A stretch of 64,000 bases of DNA from assembly GCA_022885665.1 (NCBI GenBank), contig JAGQDJ010000260.1, forward strand, positions 434,001 to 498,000, in the 5' to 3' direction. This DNA comes from Triops longicaudatus. Taxonomy: Eukaryota; Arthropoda; Branchiopoda; Notostraca; Triopsidae. Positions within the stretch are counted from its first letter, which is position 1; each line of letters begins with the position of its first letter. The position numbers were made by a program, and so were the translations under genes. Below are positions 1 to 12,631 of the stretch, piece by piece. The notes beneath the pieces are model-generated. The model did no database searches, was not told the origin of the DNA, and saw only the letters and a list, made by a program, of their open reading frames with translations.

Positions 1-709
1 ATTCCCCCGCCAAAAAATGCGATTCGCGAAAAGTACTGGAAAGAGTCCACAAACTCGGAAGCGAGCCAAAGTTAAGCGACCACGTTAAGTACATTTTAAT
101 CGCCCGACGGTTTTGCTGTGAAATCTTAAACCCGAATCTGACTGATTGATCATTATTAGCGATTGATAATGTTAAGATAGCGAAAGAATGTGCAAAAATG
201 ACACACTAACGATATGAAGCAGAGAAAAAAAACGCTGAACGAAGGGAGATGAAAAATTGCATTCGAAGACGAAGCAAACGAGACTACGGAGTAAATACAA
301 ACGTCAAGGAGTAATTTTTTAAAAAATATTATTAGTTGTAAAATTTATGGCTCCTCAATAAAGGATGGTTTGCCACTCGACCTGGTAGTTCCATCATCTT
401 CAAGTTTCTATCCACATTTACGCAACCGATATAAATAAACAGCGGCAAAAATAATATTGCATATATAGTATTTCGCTACTTTCATCTCTTACGAATGTAA
501 TTCAGATTTTACAGTCACTAAATTCTACATGATTAGATTTTCAACGCAATAACATATGTAACGAGTCGTCAAACCAGAATGACTAGGCATCACAATAAAT
601 GGGCAGCAAATTTCTCATAAAAATCGGAATGCATTCTTTTTCTTACGAGGCATGTATGAAATATAGATTTGGCCACTTCAACGTTAAACGTTACTGCCCT
701 AAATGCTTT
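1..709. other. Gene-free left edge, 3' flank of UVRAG
   Basis: AT-rich sequence beyond the UVRAG stop codon. It must hold the UVRAG 3' UTR and cleavage site, but I see no canonical AATAAA on the minus strand close to the stop. I see no coding exon on either strand. Confidence 0.5.
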
Positions 710-3700
710 CTATACCGGGGGCCTGGCCCTGGATAATTTAAAGGAACTTGCAGAATTCGCCAGCGCTTCCGTCCTGAGCGTCATCGATGAAAATAAATCA
801 TCCAGATTCGCCGCTGTGACGTCGGATTTTTCAGACATTCGCTCTTCTATATTCGCACGTTTATCCGCTTCGTCTCGCTTTTCTTTACACCTGTCAGCTT
901 CCCCGTCCTCTGTCATCACAACCAGTTTATTGACTTCCGTTTCTTCCCCGTCTTCCACCTTTTCTCCATTTTCTTGTAAAACTTCGTCATCATTTGGCGA
1001 GAATACGTCCGGAGTTTTCGGCGCGCAAGAGCTCACGCTTTTCACTTTTAACTCGGGTGACATTAATGTCGGCTCGGCCAACCATAACAACTCTTCTTGA
1101 GAGTAATGCGAATTTTGTAACAGTCGAGGCAGACATATGGTTTCTGAACTTACTGGCGGCACGTTCGGTATCGGATCGTCCCAACTGATTTGCGGAAAGG
1201 AATTATTCCGAATATCGCCCATTTTTCTAAAACTCTCTTCTTTGACGTGATAATCCAGACCTCGGTCCAAGGACACACTCTTGGTCGAGAAAGCGGGCGA
1301 CTTGAGGAGAGGCAAACTTGCGGCATGAAGAACGGACAACACGGGAGGAAGATACAGTTGATCTTCTCTTTCTTTCGGCGAGCCTGGAGCTGGTTTATCC
1401 ATCATCATCAAATTGGCCAGTCCGTCAGCACTTGACCTGACACGTCGGCTTTCCAAGCTACCGGAACTGCCCCTAGGGCCCGAGTGGCACTGAACGGGGT
1501 GGCTTAAAGATTGAAAGCTATGCCGCAGCATGGAATGGAGACTGGCCTCGCTTCCTCCCAAGGATCGCGTCACTCGGTGTCCTTTAATCTCTTTCGGGTT
1601 CACAGGATGGTACTTGGGCTTTGCTTCATAGTCTACAAAGTCCGGAATGGCCAATAACGTGTTCTGACTATCGTTAGAAAGACGTCGTTGCGATCCTCCT
1701 TTTATCAAGCCGCTCGATTCATCACTGAAACGAAAGAAGTTTTCTTCAAATTACGAAACTTGACTCTCAAGATTGTACGGTGCTACAGCCACGCATTGTA
1801 ATAGAATAGCACTGATACTAATAAAAATGATTATGAAAACAATACCACTAATATACGTACCAATTCTATAACAATAGAACTAATAGTACAAAATGTTGCA
1901 TTTAACGAGCATCGGAAACATCATGCGATTTTTCCTGGTCTCAATAGGGTTCATTATAACAAATTCTACTAATACCAATAATGAGTGTAAGAAATAACGA
2001 ACAAAATACAAATAATTTTAAAAGCATTCCGTTAGCTCGGATTATAATTAAAAAAGAGTGAACAATACAATGCGATGAAAATGGCAGACAAAATAAGAAG
2101 ACGAGAACAGGCGAAATAAGTAAGCAAAGACTGGACGAAACAAGAATCCAAAATTAAAAAAGTTTTAAAGAACTGCGTTCTACTCGGAAACTAAACTAAA
2201 TGGCAAATACTTGAAAACTTTAGGGACGAACTGAATTTGTAGGATCTTCAAGTTTAAGCTGAAGAGAAACCAAAAGTTTGGGTATTTTACTTGAGAAACC
2301 GCAGGTGCAGGAGTGCGGACAAGTTGGGCAAAGTGGCGGGTAAATCTTGGGTAGATAAGCCGCAATGCCACCGAAGTTGCGAGACGTTCTTGTTGAGTAA
2401 ATATACGCCATAATGGAAATGGGTTTTGTCCTTGCCTTTGGTGAACAGCGGAAACCTAGTGATGCAAAAATAATAGGTTTAAAAAAGTGAAAATAATGCA
2501 TAAAAAATCAATAAATCTTCTTGGAAAGCTCCGTATATTTTTCCTGTTTTTCCCTCAGTCTTTCTTACTCCCTGTCTTGGTCGAGGAGTTTCCGAGTGAC
2601 CTGGTCCACGATCCGACTACGGGAACCGCACTGGACGATGGGATAACGAAGAGGAACTTGAAGAAAATAGCACAGCATTTGCGTCACATGAGCCACGTAG
2701 CCCAGTGCCACACTTAAGCTAGCTTCGTCTTGTCCTATAAAATCTTCAGAATTGGGCAAGCGCACCCCTGCAACGCTAAAACTTCCATCAGCATTCTGCG
2801 AAAGTTACCAAAGGAACGTTATCAACACGCGGTAAGGAAATACAAACTTAACTGAGGAGAACACTCAAACTTCTAACGCTTTTGTACAAAAATGACATCG
2901 TTCGGTGACACTGTTCCTCACGTGCACTTAGAAATAGCATATATATATATATACCGAATAAATCGCAGTCAATATACGCTTTTTACAAAGACCATTAAAG
3001 CTATATAGACTATTAAAAAGCTTGAATTCAATGGAATATTACAAAGCTTGAGTTATTCACGCAATTCAAAGGAATCAACCCGTGCTATTAGCATCTCTGC
3101 TCAACTTTCAAAGCTATAAAAAAAAACTAAGGACAAAAAACGGACTTAAAAACAGGCATTCTAGCAAACTATAACGAGCATACTGCCTTTAAAGCTTCTT
3201 TTTTAGAAATATCAAAGAATCGTATAAAAGACGACCTCAAGACCTCACCTGATTTATGGGATATATAAAGCTTAATTCGGCAATTAACTGCTTGCGGCGG
3301 TACATGAGTTGGTTAAGGGTATGAATCAACTTCAGCTTGGTGTCAGTGGCAGATCGAATGATCTCTACCAACCTCTCTTTTTCTTGCCTGAAGTTGAGCT
3401 GTTTTCCCCGCATTTCTTGACCTAGAAATGCACAAAAACGAGACACTCATTATGCACCGAGGATAGATAACCGCCAAGTCATGTAAGGGAATTACTTTGG
3501 GACTCGTTTTGTGTTTTGGACTGGTTTAAGGTCTGTTTGAGCTGAAGGAGTTGTTTTTCTTGTTGAAGCTTTTCTTGGCGCAATAAACTCACACGGAACC
3601 GGGCTGTTTCTCGGCTCACCGATAGTTCACGATAGTATTTCCGGTCAATATTCGCTTTGCTGGCGTTTTCTAATGCCAAAAGGCTCCGACCACGAGCACC

Positions 3701-4593
3701 CGAGCCTCGCAAATGAGAAGTAGGCAATTTCGTGTCCAAAACATTGATTTCGCTCCTTAAACGATCAGCTTCCGTCCCTTGCTTGTGAACCAGCCGCTGG
3801 GTGCAATGCAACCTGCTCGAAATTGCGTTATTAACGTTTAATTTCACTGAAAATGCAGTTAATACTGTTACGAGCACCTGCAGAAATTTTTCACCGTGTA
3901 ACTTTTGCAGACATCTGTATTGGGAAGTTTTTTGGGGAGCTGCGGAGAAAAGGAGGACAAAATCGAGCTACGAGCGGTGAAAAAGCCGCTGGCGAAACCA
4001 AAAATTAGAGAATTGGGTTCCAAATGTTGGCTGTCTTTGGAAAGCTGATCCCCTAAGTAAGTCAGGGAGCGAAAATACACCCCCCAGGTGAAAATGAGCT
4101 GTGGCTGAGCAGCTTTCAGCCAAACTCGAACGACTACACCTGTAATGTATCGAAAGTTCGTTAAAAGTAACTGCGTTTGAAACAGAAGTATGAGTACCTG
4201 GGATGCATGTGGTGGTAACTTCTGCTATTTTGTGTAATTCAACGTCAGGCCAGTCTACATTCGGGCCTGGAAGAGCTTCAGAGGTGTAAAAAGTTGAAGA
4301 CATGGGCGTCACATGGAGCGTGTAGTAAAATAAATCCGCTTTAGAAGCCAGAAGTTCCGCATTTGGTAACATAAATTGGCTCTCATAGCTTCTGGACTTC
4401 TCTAAGGATTTACGTGTGAGATTCCTGGCTGAGATTTGGACCAAATGCCGTAACTTTAACTAAGAAATGCCGGACAACAATGAATGATCAGATAATTTTT
4501 CTCAAATATTTTAAGAATAGGGACTTCTAGGATTACCTTATTTTGGTTGACGCAACAAGCAGGCTTCCGTAATTTAAATTTATCACTCTGCAT
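710..4593 (-). CDS. UVRAG: UV radiation resistance-associated protein (UVRAG/Vps38), 8 exons
   Basis: Subunit of the class III PI3-kinase (Vps34-Vps15-Beclin 1) complex II, acting in endosome and autophagosome maturation. Coding exons in transcript order: 4593-4537, 4459-4198, 4139-3878, 3812-3496, 3421-3249, 2795-2569, 2455-2291, 1724-710. Phases agree throughout and give 825 residues (human UVRAG is about 699). An N-terminal C2-like part (residues ~20-170, motif YYTLHV and later VVVRVWLKAAQ) is followed by a coiled coil (~195-345). The family core then reads ELSFIYPI, VRLPNSEDF, ALGYVAHV, FLQVPLRYPI and REFPLFTKGKDK. The last exon encodes a ~340-residue low-complexity Ser/Glu-rich tail with no family motif that I recognise. 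The first coding exon has only 19 codons; it was chosen because its ATG and GTAATC donor join in phase to the conserved LRHL segment. The donor of exon 3 (GTGCTC) is weak. Identity is near certain; exon 1 is less so. Confidence 0.93.
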
Positions 4594-4740
4594 TTTTGTT
4601 TGTAACAAGTTATCCAAATTTCAAGTAAGACGAATGAAAATACTGCTATTTTGGTTTTCACATTATGTATGTTACGAAGAGTGGACATGTAACGCCATCT
4701 ATAAAATACTTTTTATACTAAACTCCCAACTGTGTTAACC

Positions 4741-5028
4741 GCCGCGGCCAAAAAATTTCCGCGGCCGGATTATAATAGAGGCTAAGTAGGCTGCAGCCTA
4801 GGGGCCCGTGGTGTGGCGGGGCCCGTCAAAAAAGTACTCTTTCTCAGCAACACACATTCATTAATGGCCGCGGATACGTCAGCCTAGGGGTCCGTAAAGA
4901 CTTAATCNGCCTAGGGGCCCGTGGTGTGGCGGGGCCCGTCAAAAAAGTACTCTTTCTCAGCAACACACATTCATTAATGGCCGCGGATACGTCAGCCTAG
5001 GGGTCCGTAAAGACTTAATCCGGCCCTG
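4741..5028. mobile_element. hAT-like non-autonomous element or element end
   Basis: The right edge reads ccggccctg, i.e. CAGGGCCGG when read inward on the minus strand, a typical hAT-type terminus. The left part carries a related gcggccggatta motif and GC-rich blocks such as cctaggggcccg. No transposase frame is present. It lies just upstream of the first UVRAG coding exon. The assignment to hAT rests only on the terminus. Confidence 0.45.
4796..5020. repeat. 112-bp direct duplication separated by one N
   Basis: Bases 4796-4907 and 4909-5020 appear identical, with a single N at 4908 between them. A perfect duplicate flanking a one-base gap is what unmerged overlapping contig ends look like. 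A real tandem duplication is possible but less likely. Confidence 0.85.
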
Positions 5029-5030
5029 TA

Positions 5031-5115
5031 ATAGCGAGATTTTAATGTAACAACAGGAGCAAGGGCGAATACAGTATTCGCCCTTGCTCCTGTTGTTACA
5101 TTAAAGTCTCGCTAT
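5031..5115. repeat. Near-perfect 85-bp palindrome
   Basis: Two 42-nt arms (5031-5072 and 5074-5115) are reverse complements with one mismatch and a single-base loop at 5073. The palindrome starts two bases after the hAT-like terminus. It could be an internally deleted fold-back element or an inverted-duplication artefact. It encodes nothing visible. Confidence 0.85.
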
Positions 5116-7032
5116 AACGAATCTCTTTGGGGAAAGACAAACTGTTCGGTATGCCCGAAGTTGGTTATTTTTCAATTGTTATCTATCTGATTATCTCATT
5201 ACTAATGGACTGCGTAATTATAGTGCTGTTCAGCCATTCTGACGAACCACCGTAACGGTTTCACAATGCTTTCAACTAATAATGGGTTTACGGTATAAAA
5301 GCGACTCATCGCATCTATTAGGGCACGGAAACATCCCGAATCGTTTTATTAGTTAAAACGATTTCGTTTAATCTGCCTTGAGTTCATTTAATCTGCTATC
5401 CGTCGTGACAAGCAAACTCTGCCATTAAGCCTCCCTTAACTCGGCAAACTTGTAAATAGCTTTTTAAAGAACCTCTTGTAGTTTCTCAGCTTCGCTATTT
5501 TTGATAGGTGAGAACCATAATATAGTTGTAATTACCAGGCTAATTAGGTTGTAATTACTTTGCTAGTTCACACCGTATGCACTTCTTTCTTGGCCCCTTG
5601 ACTGGTTCGATTGCAGTTAAACTGCTGACCTGACTTTTAAGGACTGTCTAACAGGACATGAGAAGACTTCGGGTTCTGGAAGTTTCCTTTTTTCCCCATC
5701 GATGGTTTCACCATACGACGGATCCAAGTTTATTGGATTCTTCCGAAGCGAACTTTTAGAAAAACGAGATGTCTTACTTTTCCGCATTACAGAACTTCCT
5801 GGAAGCGATTTCGTGAAAAGGAGTTTGAACGGCAAATAAAGCTGTCCTTAATTTAGCTTTAAATAGCAGTACAAGCATGAAGTTACCCTTGATAGTGTTA
5901 ACACCAAGTACCATACATGTGTGCATAAGATCAATCCAGCCCAAACGACGTTTAGTTATACAGCTTGTTCGTCATTACCATAGCATCACATAACTTGCTT
6001 CAACATCATTACCGTCATATTGTGTGATTCGATCCACCGATTCTTTCGAGGCAATTAAAGTGTCCGCGCTATCCGAATGTCTAGAAAGAATTCGTCTGAG
6101 ATTGTACAGATTAGAAGTTTGATTTCCTGGAAGCTGTAATTTGAAACTTGCTGTCAAAGTAAGCGTAAACGATTGGTTAAAGTTTGCTACATATTTTTGC
6201 AAAGAATTGACATAAGTGGAGAACAATGTACAAAATAGTTCTTACCGTGTTACTGTCATTTGCTTAAATTCCAGTACGTAAACAGAAAACAGCCAAGTAA
6301 TCCGTGACAAAATATTGGACGACTGATTAAACATGCCATAAAAAATACACTTGTGTTAAAGAACTCTAAGTAGAAATTTTTGAGCAATTTGGAAATTCCA
6401 TGAAAAACTTGACTTTTTAATATTTTCAGTAATGTAGTGTTAAAACCGATAAAAGTGAAAGATTAGCTCCATTGTTAGTACTAGCTCGGACAGGAAACAA
6501 AAGGAGAGAAAAGAGGGTTTGTGGATACAGTATTTGTCTACCAGGTATAATCGTGGGAAACGACAGAAACTGTAGAACAATTTGGAAAACTTTGAAAAGG
6601 TGTATTACAATGGAGATTGAAAGAAAGAAAAAGAAGCGTAAGAATGCATAATAGGTGTAAACAGACAGAAGAAAAAATGAGCCCGCTATCCCAGCTATGC
6701 TGCCTATGGAGTTCGCAACGGATTGTTCACATCAGTGTTGAAACGATTAACGTATTACTCGGCAGGTAATAGAGTCGTGTACTAGGTGGTACTCGAACTT
6801 GTTCACGGTCGTTACCTCGTTTTTTTGTTTGTTTTTCTTCTGTAAAACAACCATACGCTGTCTCGTAGATCCTTACAGCTCCTTCGATCCCAGCTTGTTC
6901 CAGAATGACGGTGACAGGGAACTGTTCTGTTTTTAAAAGGCAATTTGCTCACTTCAGATAATTTTGATGAAGCAAAATACAGAGGCCAATAGGTTACACT
7001 CATTCACTGTTAGTGATTTATTTTTAACTTAA

Positions 7033-7206
7033 TTTTACAACAATCAAATCGTGTGCTGAAGAAATAGGTCTGGTTCAAAAGAAGGTCAAAAAGGGACTGA
7101 CTATTACAGGCTGGGTGCAGGGGATTTCATTATCACCAATAATGAATTTTAGAGTTACGGTGGGAGGCTATGAAATTTAACTGTTGAGTAACAATGAAAT
7201 TGAACA
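7033..7206 (+). repeat. R1 dispersed repeat, copy 1 (degenerate, partial)
   Basis: It shares the blocks caacaatcaaat, aaggtcaaaaaggga, attacaggctgggtgcaggg and gatttcatt with the three longer copies. The internal inverted repeat is decayed here (accaataatgaatttt). It has lost the left third of the family consensus. Confidence 0.65.
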
Positions 7207-10200
7207 TAGTGGATATTTTGTCCATCGTGCTGTTTCTATCCACTACAACAAGGCACATTAAACATACACAAAAAAACTTTCGTGCTTTAGCACGGAACAA
7301 TAGCCGTAAACTACATCGGATTGATTAAATTAATAACTAATCAACTTAGTTATTGCAAAGTTCATGAAAGATTTTTTTAAAACCCGTTTTTGCACTTAGT
7401 TTCCTTCAGAATCCTTTTCAAATCCTTTCAAATAATACCAATTTACGTCAGTCAAGAATATATATTGCAGTGAAAAGTTTTCGCTGAAATTTCTATGGCT
7501 TGGTCCATATGACGAAACTTGCAGTTCTGCTTGGTTAGTTGCGGCGAAAGAAGGCGTGCGTTTACGGAGCCGGATCCCGAGGCGCGGTGAGAAAACGTTT
7601 TTGCCCACCTACCGTCTTCCCAGCATGGCGTTCCTAACCAATTTCCTTTCTTGACCCACCATTTGCAAGACAAATCTGATCGTTTCATTTGCACCATACA
7701 CTTCCCTTCATCAGATTTGCGTTTGTTTCCGCCCATACTCTTAACTACGTTGTGCCTTTACGCTTTTGCTATCAACTCCTCAAGATATGGCCGCCTTGCC
7801 TCCTTTAAAGAACTCAACCCTGGGGAAATAACGTAGTAAACTGTAGGATTTCATCCCTACAAGGGCTAAGGAAGTTAGAAAGGCCAAGACAAACTGAGGT
7901 TTTAATCTTTATGAAGTTAGAAATAAAGTTAGTACCCCTCATCTTGGCAGAAATACGGTTACAAAAGCAAGAAAAATCCGCGCATGCTCAACGCAACTCA
8001 GCATCCGGCCGCATCTCTCGCGAGCTCGTTTCCGTCTTCCGTTAGTCGTGTTCTTGACATTACTGCAGTATCATTGCGTATCGTGGCTGGAGTGTAATCC
8101 TGTCACGCTACAGCGTTCCTTCACAGAAATTTGTGTGACCGCTCCAGAAAAAAAAAAAGATTTTACGACCAAGTGGGGATCAGTGTTTTATACATATATT
8201 TAGCTATTGCTGTGAAGGACTATCCATTTCTTCATTTGTCACTAGCGTCCACGAGGTACTGGCATTTATATCAGGTAAATCCCTTGGCTCGTATACCCAA
8301 ACTGTGTCAGACCCTATAAAAAATGGAATTGCATTGTCACTCGGAATCTTTTGCTATGAGATAAAATCCTAGGTACTTTGACTTTACTTTTACACGCCAT
8401 CACCTGACTACTTGACTTGGCCTTTATTTCTGCCCCTAACGTAGTTTACGCAGCAAGATTTATATCTATCGCAACTGAAGAAAAGGCAATAGGAGAGGAC
8501 AGGCTTGGGCTAGGAGTTACAGGGCGCCGTGTGGGAGTATAAATCTACCGAAATTGTGAAGAGAAGTGGGTCCAAGGCACGATCAAAAGGAACGGCTTTA
8601 TTCCCGTAAATATTTTCTTGTGGCGCTTGGAGTTCCCATAACCACTTTCCTTAAAGTGACCACTCTATGAAAAAAAACGGAGGCCATCTTGCTTGTAGTA
8701 TTTGAACTAAAAAAAAGCAGTTTTTCTCTCGGAGTTTCTTGTAATTATGAGCAAGTTTAAATAGCTTAGCATACAGCACACAAGCTGTCCGGGTCTGACT
8801 TGCCTTCGTGACTACGTGTAAACATTTCTGTATGATTACTAGGCGACGGTAATGTAATTACGCCTGTCCAAGTTAGTCACGGAAGACTTTACTAGCCATT
8901 TTTTCTCTCAGAAGAGTGACATAAGCTGCAGTCGTTTTATTTACCACTTACCGCCTACGGCTATTCCTTTTATCTTAAGAAAAAACACTGAAGGACCTGA
9001 AAAGAAATTGCACAAAAAAACTTAGGAGGATTACGAAGGAACTGAAGGAACTTGAGCTAACGCTATCTTTGTGTATCTTTATTCCGAAGCGTTTGCCGGG
9101 AGAGCAAAGTTCAGGTGACGCACAGAATTACGATCAAATTCTTTTTAACTCCCCCTCCTTCGGAATCTGACGATTGCTGGTAGAAGATGGTTTCCTCCCA
9201 CACAAGAGAGATTACTTTCCTAACAGCTTCGCACAGAAATTCTTATTGTCAAAGCTCTGCAGGTTACAAATTCTAGTACAGTAACGTGGTCGGGATTTTT
9301 TTTAATGAAATTTCTACAGCTCATCAAACGAAAGTTTATTGCACCATCCGATTAGTTACAGTTTGCAATTGCGCTTTCTTTCAAACTTATTGTATTTATC
9401 GTTTAAGGCTTTTAATTTTTCTGCAACAGAGAGAAATTTCTTGTAGATAAGAATTCCGTCTAGAAACCGCGTTTTCGAAAGTGCTTCCTCTATGAGCTTG
9501 TTAAAGGCACCAATAGAGGAACACTACCATAACAATCAAATTCTTCACTAAGACAAAACTTGTGCTCTCCATTTTTTGGCCGAAAAATGACATTCAAAAT
9601 GCTTAAAGTTCCGACCGTAGTGCTTTTAGGAACAACAATAGTTAGAAACCTTACGCCGTTTCCAACCGTAAGTAACTTTCGGATGATTGAATTGACAGAA
9701 AACGAGCACATCTCGGTTACACAGTAGCGGTGAACGCCAGAATTGCCAACGTACTCGTGAATTTGCAAGCTTTCTGTGAAGTTTAACACCCCAACATGGG
9801 TCTGCATTCTTGAATTATCAGCAGTTTCGCTGTGCAGAACTAGGGGAGAAAATTTCATTAGAAATTGTACGAGTTTTCTCATTAGATTTAGCACACTGCG
9901 TCCGCTAAGGAACCTAAAACTTGGACAAACACTTGGACGAAGAACTTAAAAACTAGTTCACATCCCGTGGTTATGAATAAATATTATTATTATTTTTTTC
10001 AGTCGAAAGCTTTGTGCGCAAACTTGTGGTACAACCTTACATACATAACAAACTTATCAGATTTACAACTTGTGTTCATAACAATCCCAAGTTCTTGCAC
10101 AGTAAGTAGAATCAGCTTACTTAGAACTTGAAACTAGAAGAACAGTACACTGCACAAAGCATAACATCTGAAATTGCTTTTCCATCGCGTTGAAAAATAA

Positions 10201-10990
10201 CCCATTCCTTAAGAACTTTTTCTTTATGTTAATCACATGAAAACTGAAACAAGAAAAAGGAAAAATGCTCCAACCTCTACAAGTAAAAGTGATGTGAAAA
10301 GTTATAGGGTTTAATAACCATACTCGCTGCAGTAATTAGAAACATGGTAACTTTTTTCACGTAAGCGAAAGAGGGGAACTGGGAGGTAACTACTCACTTA
10401 CGTGCGAATCCCCTCGGAGAAGATTTTCAGACTTTCTCAGAGCGTATATTACCCTTTGGTGAGGAGTCTGATTAGCCACACTTTACGGGGGTTGGGGGGT
10501 GGACTCTTGTGTCAATGACAAGCTCATTCCGCGGTCTTTTCGCACGTTGAGTCCTTTCTAATACTTTTGCGGGTGGAATATTGGCTCCTTCTACCTTTTT
10601 TCGCTCTTTTTGTCTTCTTCTTCTTTGTTTGGCATGTATGGGGAGAGAAAAAGAAGGTTGTGAGAGGGGACTTGATGAAATGTCTTTCATGCCTGTAGAA
10701 CTCTTGTAAAGGTTAGCGGGTCCCTGGGATTTCTCAATGAGATCGCCTCAGATAAGATTTCAATTATTCATGTTCCAGACCCCACCGATCCAAGCTGTTC
10801 TTTTCTATTCAGTAGTAGAAGAACGGCACCGTAGAAGATTTATTAGATGCCAACTGAACAACGTTTTCACATTTTTCCCTCCATTTTCAGCTCGGCCTTT
10901 CACTATGGACCCATTTAACGGACGCAAAGTGTTAGAATAGAAAATGCGTAATCTCTCAGTTCGGTAGAAATTCCGGCAACGTCTCTGACG

Positions 10991-11021
10991 TTTTTTTTTN
11001 NNNNTTTTTTTTTTTTTTTTT
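10991..11021. repeat. Poly-T tract containing an assembly gap (NNNNN)
   Basis: Nine T, five N (11000-11004), then about seventeen T. The Ns mark an unresolved homopolymer length. An open frame crossing this tract on the minus strand is lysine-rich only because of it and is not a gene. Confidence 0.9.
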
Positions 11022-12030
11022 AGTTCAAGCGTGGCTGACACGCACATTAACAAGTCGACATGTACCATCAACACACCCAAAACTCGAGTTGGCAACCTGC
11101 AGAGTATCAATTGACACGCCACTCAAGGTTTTTGCAGTGACGGTAAAAGCTGGTTCGCAGTAATTTTGCAGTAGTCAATTGTAACAGTTAATCTGCTATA
11201 ATAGCTTTAAAGGATCTGTTTTAAACAGCTACTAAAGCGTCGACGCTATGCAAGTGTAACTTATTAACGTATGCATTTCTCGAAAGCTCTCAAATGGTGT
11301 CGCAATTCTTGAAAAGCTTTACTACATTCACTTTAGGTTGACAAATTTTCTACAGAAACTATTAATTAATTTTGCGAGAAGATTCGAATTTATTGCAAGG
11401 ATTAGATGTGATTTGTCACATTTCTATAATCTCTAATAAATAAGACAAAACGAAAAAAGAAACTGTTCTGTAAGAATTCCAAGAATTCCTTAAAAATGAG
11501 CAGTTTTCTGCGTTACTGAAAAGATACCCTTAAATTGATGTAAAGTTAAAAAAATCGGATAAGCAAGAGGCGTACAAACAGACGTATAACAAGAGGCGTA
11601 TAACAAGATTGATTGGCTCTTCATCGGTCACCAACCTAGGTCCTTCTTTTTATCCGGGGCAAATAAGCCTCAGGGGACTATGCTGATACTATCAATCCTA
11701 AGCTTTACTTCGTTCCCAGAATGCCTCACTCCTCCCCTTCATTAACCTCTTCCACCTTACCCTCTTTGGATCCGCGAAGGAAAACGGGCTTTCACTGTTG
11801 TATAGAATACGCCGTCGCTGCTAATCTTGGCACAGATGCAAATGAAACTTAATTAGTGCTAGGGTATGTATAAAACAGCGAAGGGAAAAGAGATCATTAA
11901 GTTGCCATCAGCGTTCTTACGGCTGTATCTAGTCGAAGTGCGAACGAAAGAGACAAGAGATTTCGGTGTGATTTCCCACGCAGCTATTAGTCTGCACTGT
12001 CCGTTTCTGTATAAACGTTATTTCCCATAC

Positions 12031-12631
12031 GGCGTATTCCATATGCTTTAACCGCTTGGGGCGCCACTGGCGTTACTTTCTAAGCTTGGGTACTGTTTAT
12101 TTACATTAGATCGTGGTCACGTGTAGTGTAGTGTTGTTTTATTTTATTATCAAATTGTTGATTTGTGTTTTATTCTTCACTTTGTTTGAAAATATACAAA
12201 ATCCATAACTCAGCAAGTTCTTTGACTTGCTTGCCCCCAATTTCCTAAACAAATATTTAAGACTATTTTTGCACACTTGATCTTAGGAAATCATATTTCT
12301 GTAGAAATTCAGTTTTTCTTAAGAAACAATAAGGTACTGGTGTCTGGAACGAAAATTCTGTGAAATGCCGAAGTTGCTGTCGTGCAAAGTGCTACAAAAT
12401 AATTCAAAACCGTTATCCTCCGGAATGTTGTCTATATTCTGTTCACTCCACTTTTGCTCTCTCTTTTGTTACTTGTCCTTCCTTTCTTACTACACATGTC
12501 GATATTTCAGATATTCTTTGATAAACACTTCATATTGACATGTATGTCATACTCAGATGTAATAAACAGTAGCCTACGTTAAAAAGTTACGCCGGTGGCG
12601 TTCCAAGCGGTGAAAGCACGTGGGATAAGCC
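12031..12631 (-). mobile_element. MITE-like element, copy A (~600 bp, long terminal inverted repeats)
   Basis: The left end (atatgctttaaccgcttggg, gcgccactggcgttac, tactgtttatttaca) matches the reverse complement of the right end (ccaagcggtgaaagcacgtg, gttacgccggtggcg, taataaacagta). The terminal inverted repeats are about 70-80 bp. The interior aligns, in inverted orientation, to copy B at 24669-25252 with clear similarity over its whole length. No transposase is encoded, so it is a non-autonomous DNA transposon by structure. Confidence 0.75.

Larger units (their letters stand above)
5116..12030. other. Gene-free stretch, about 6.9 kb
   Basis: No recognisable protein. Several open frames of 60-134 codons occur (for example 5617-5835, 5975-6226, 7452-7736 and 9490-9894, all minus). 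None shows a known domain, and I found no convincing phase-compatible splice chain joining them. The longest, 9490-9894, is described under findings. An R1 repeat copy (7033-7206) and a poly-T with an N gap (10991-11021) lie inside. Confidence 0.5.

Noticed and set aside
669..1435. Plus-strand frames opposite the last UVRAG exon
   Set aside because: They are antisense shadows of the long minus-strand exon, which continues the conserved UVRAG frame.
10805..11122. Lysine-rich minus frame of 105 codons
   Set aside because: It spans the poly-T with five Ns, so the frame itself is undefined.
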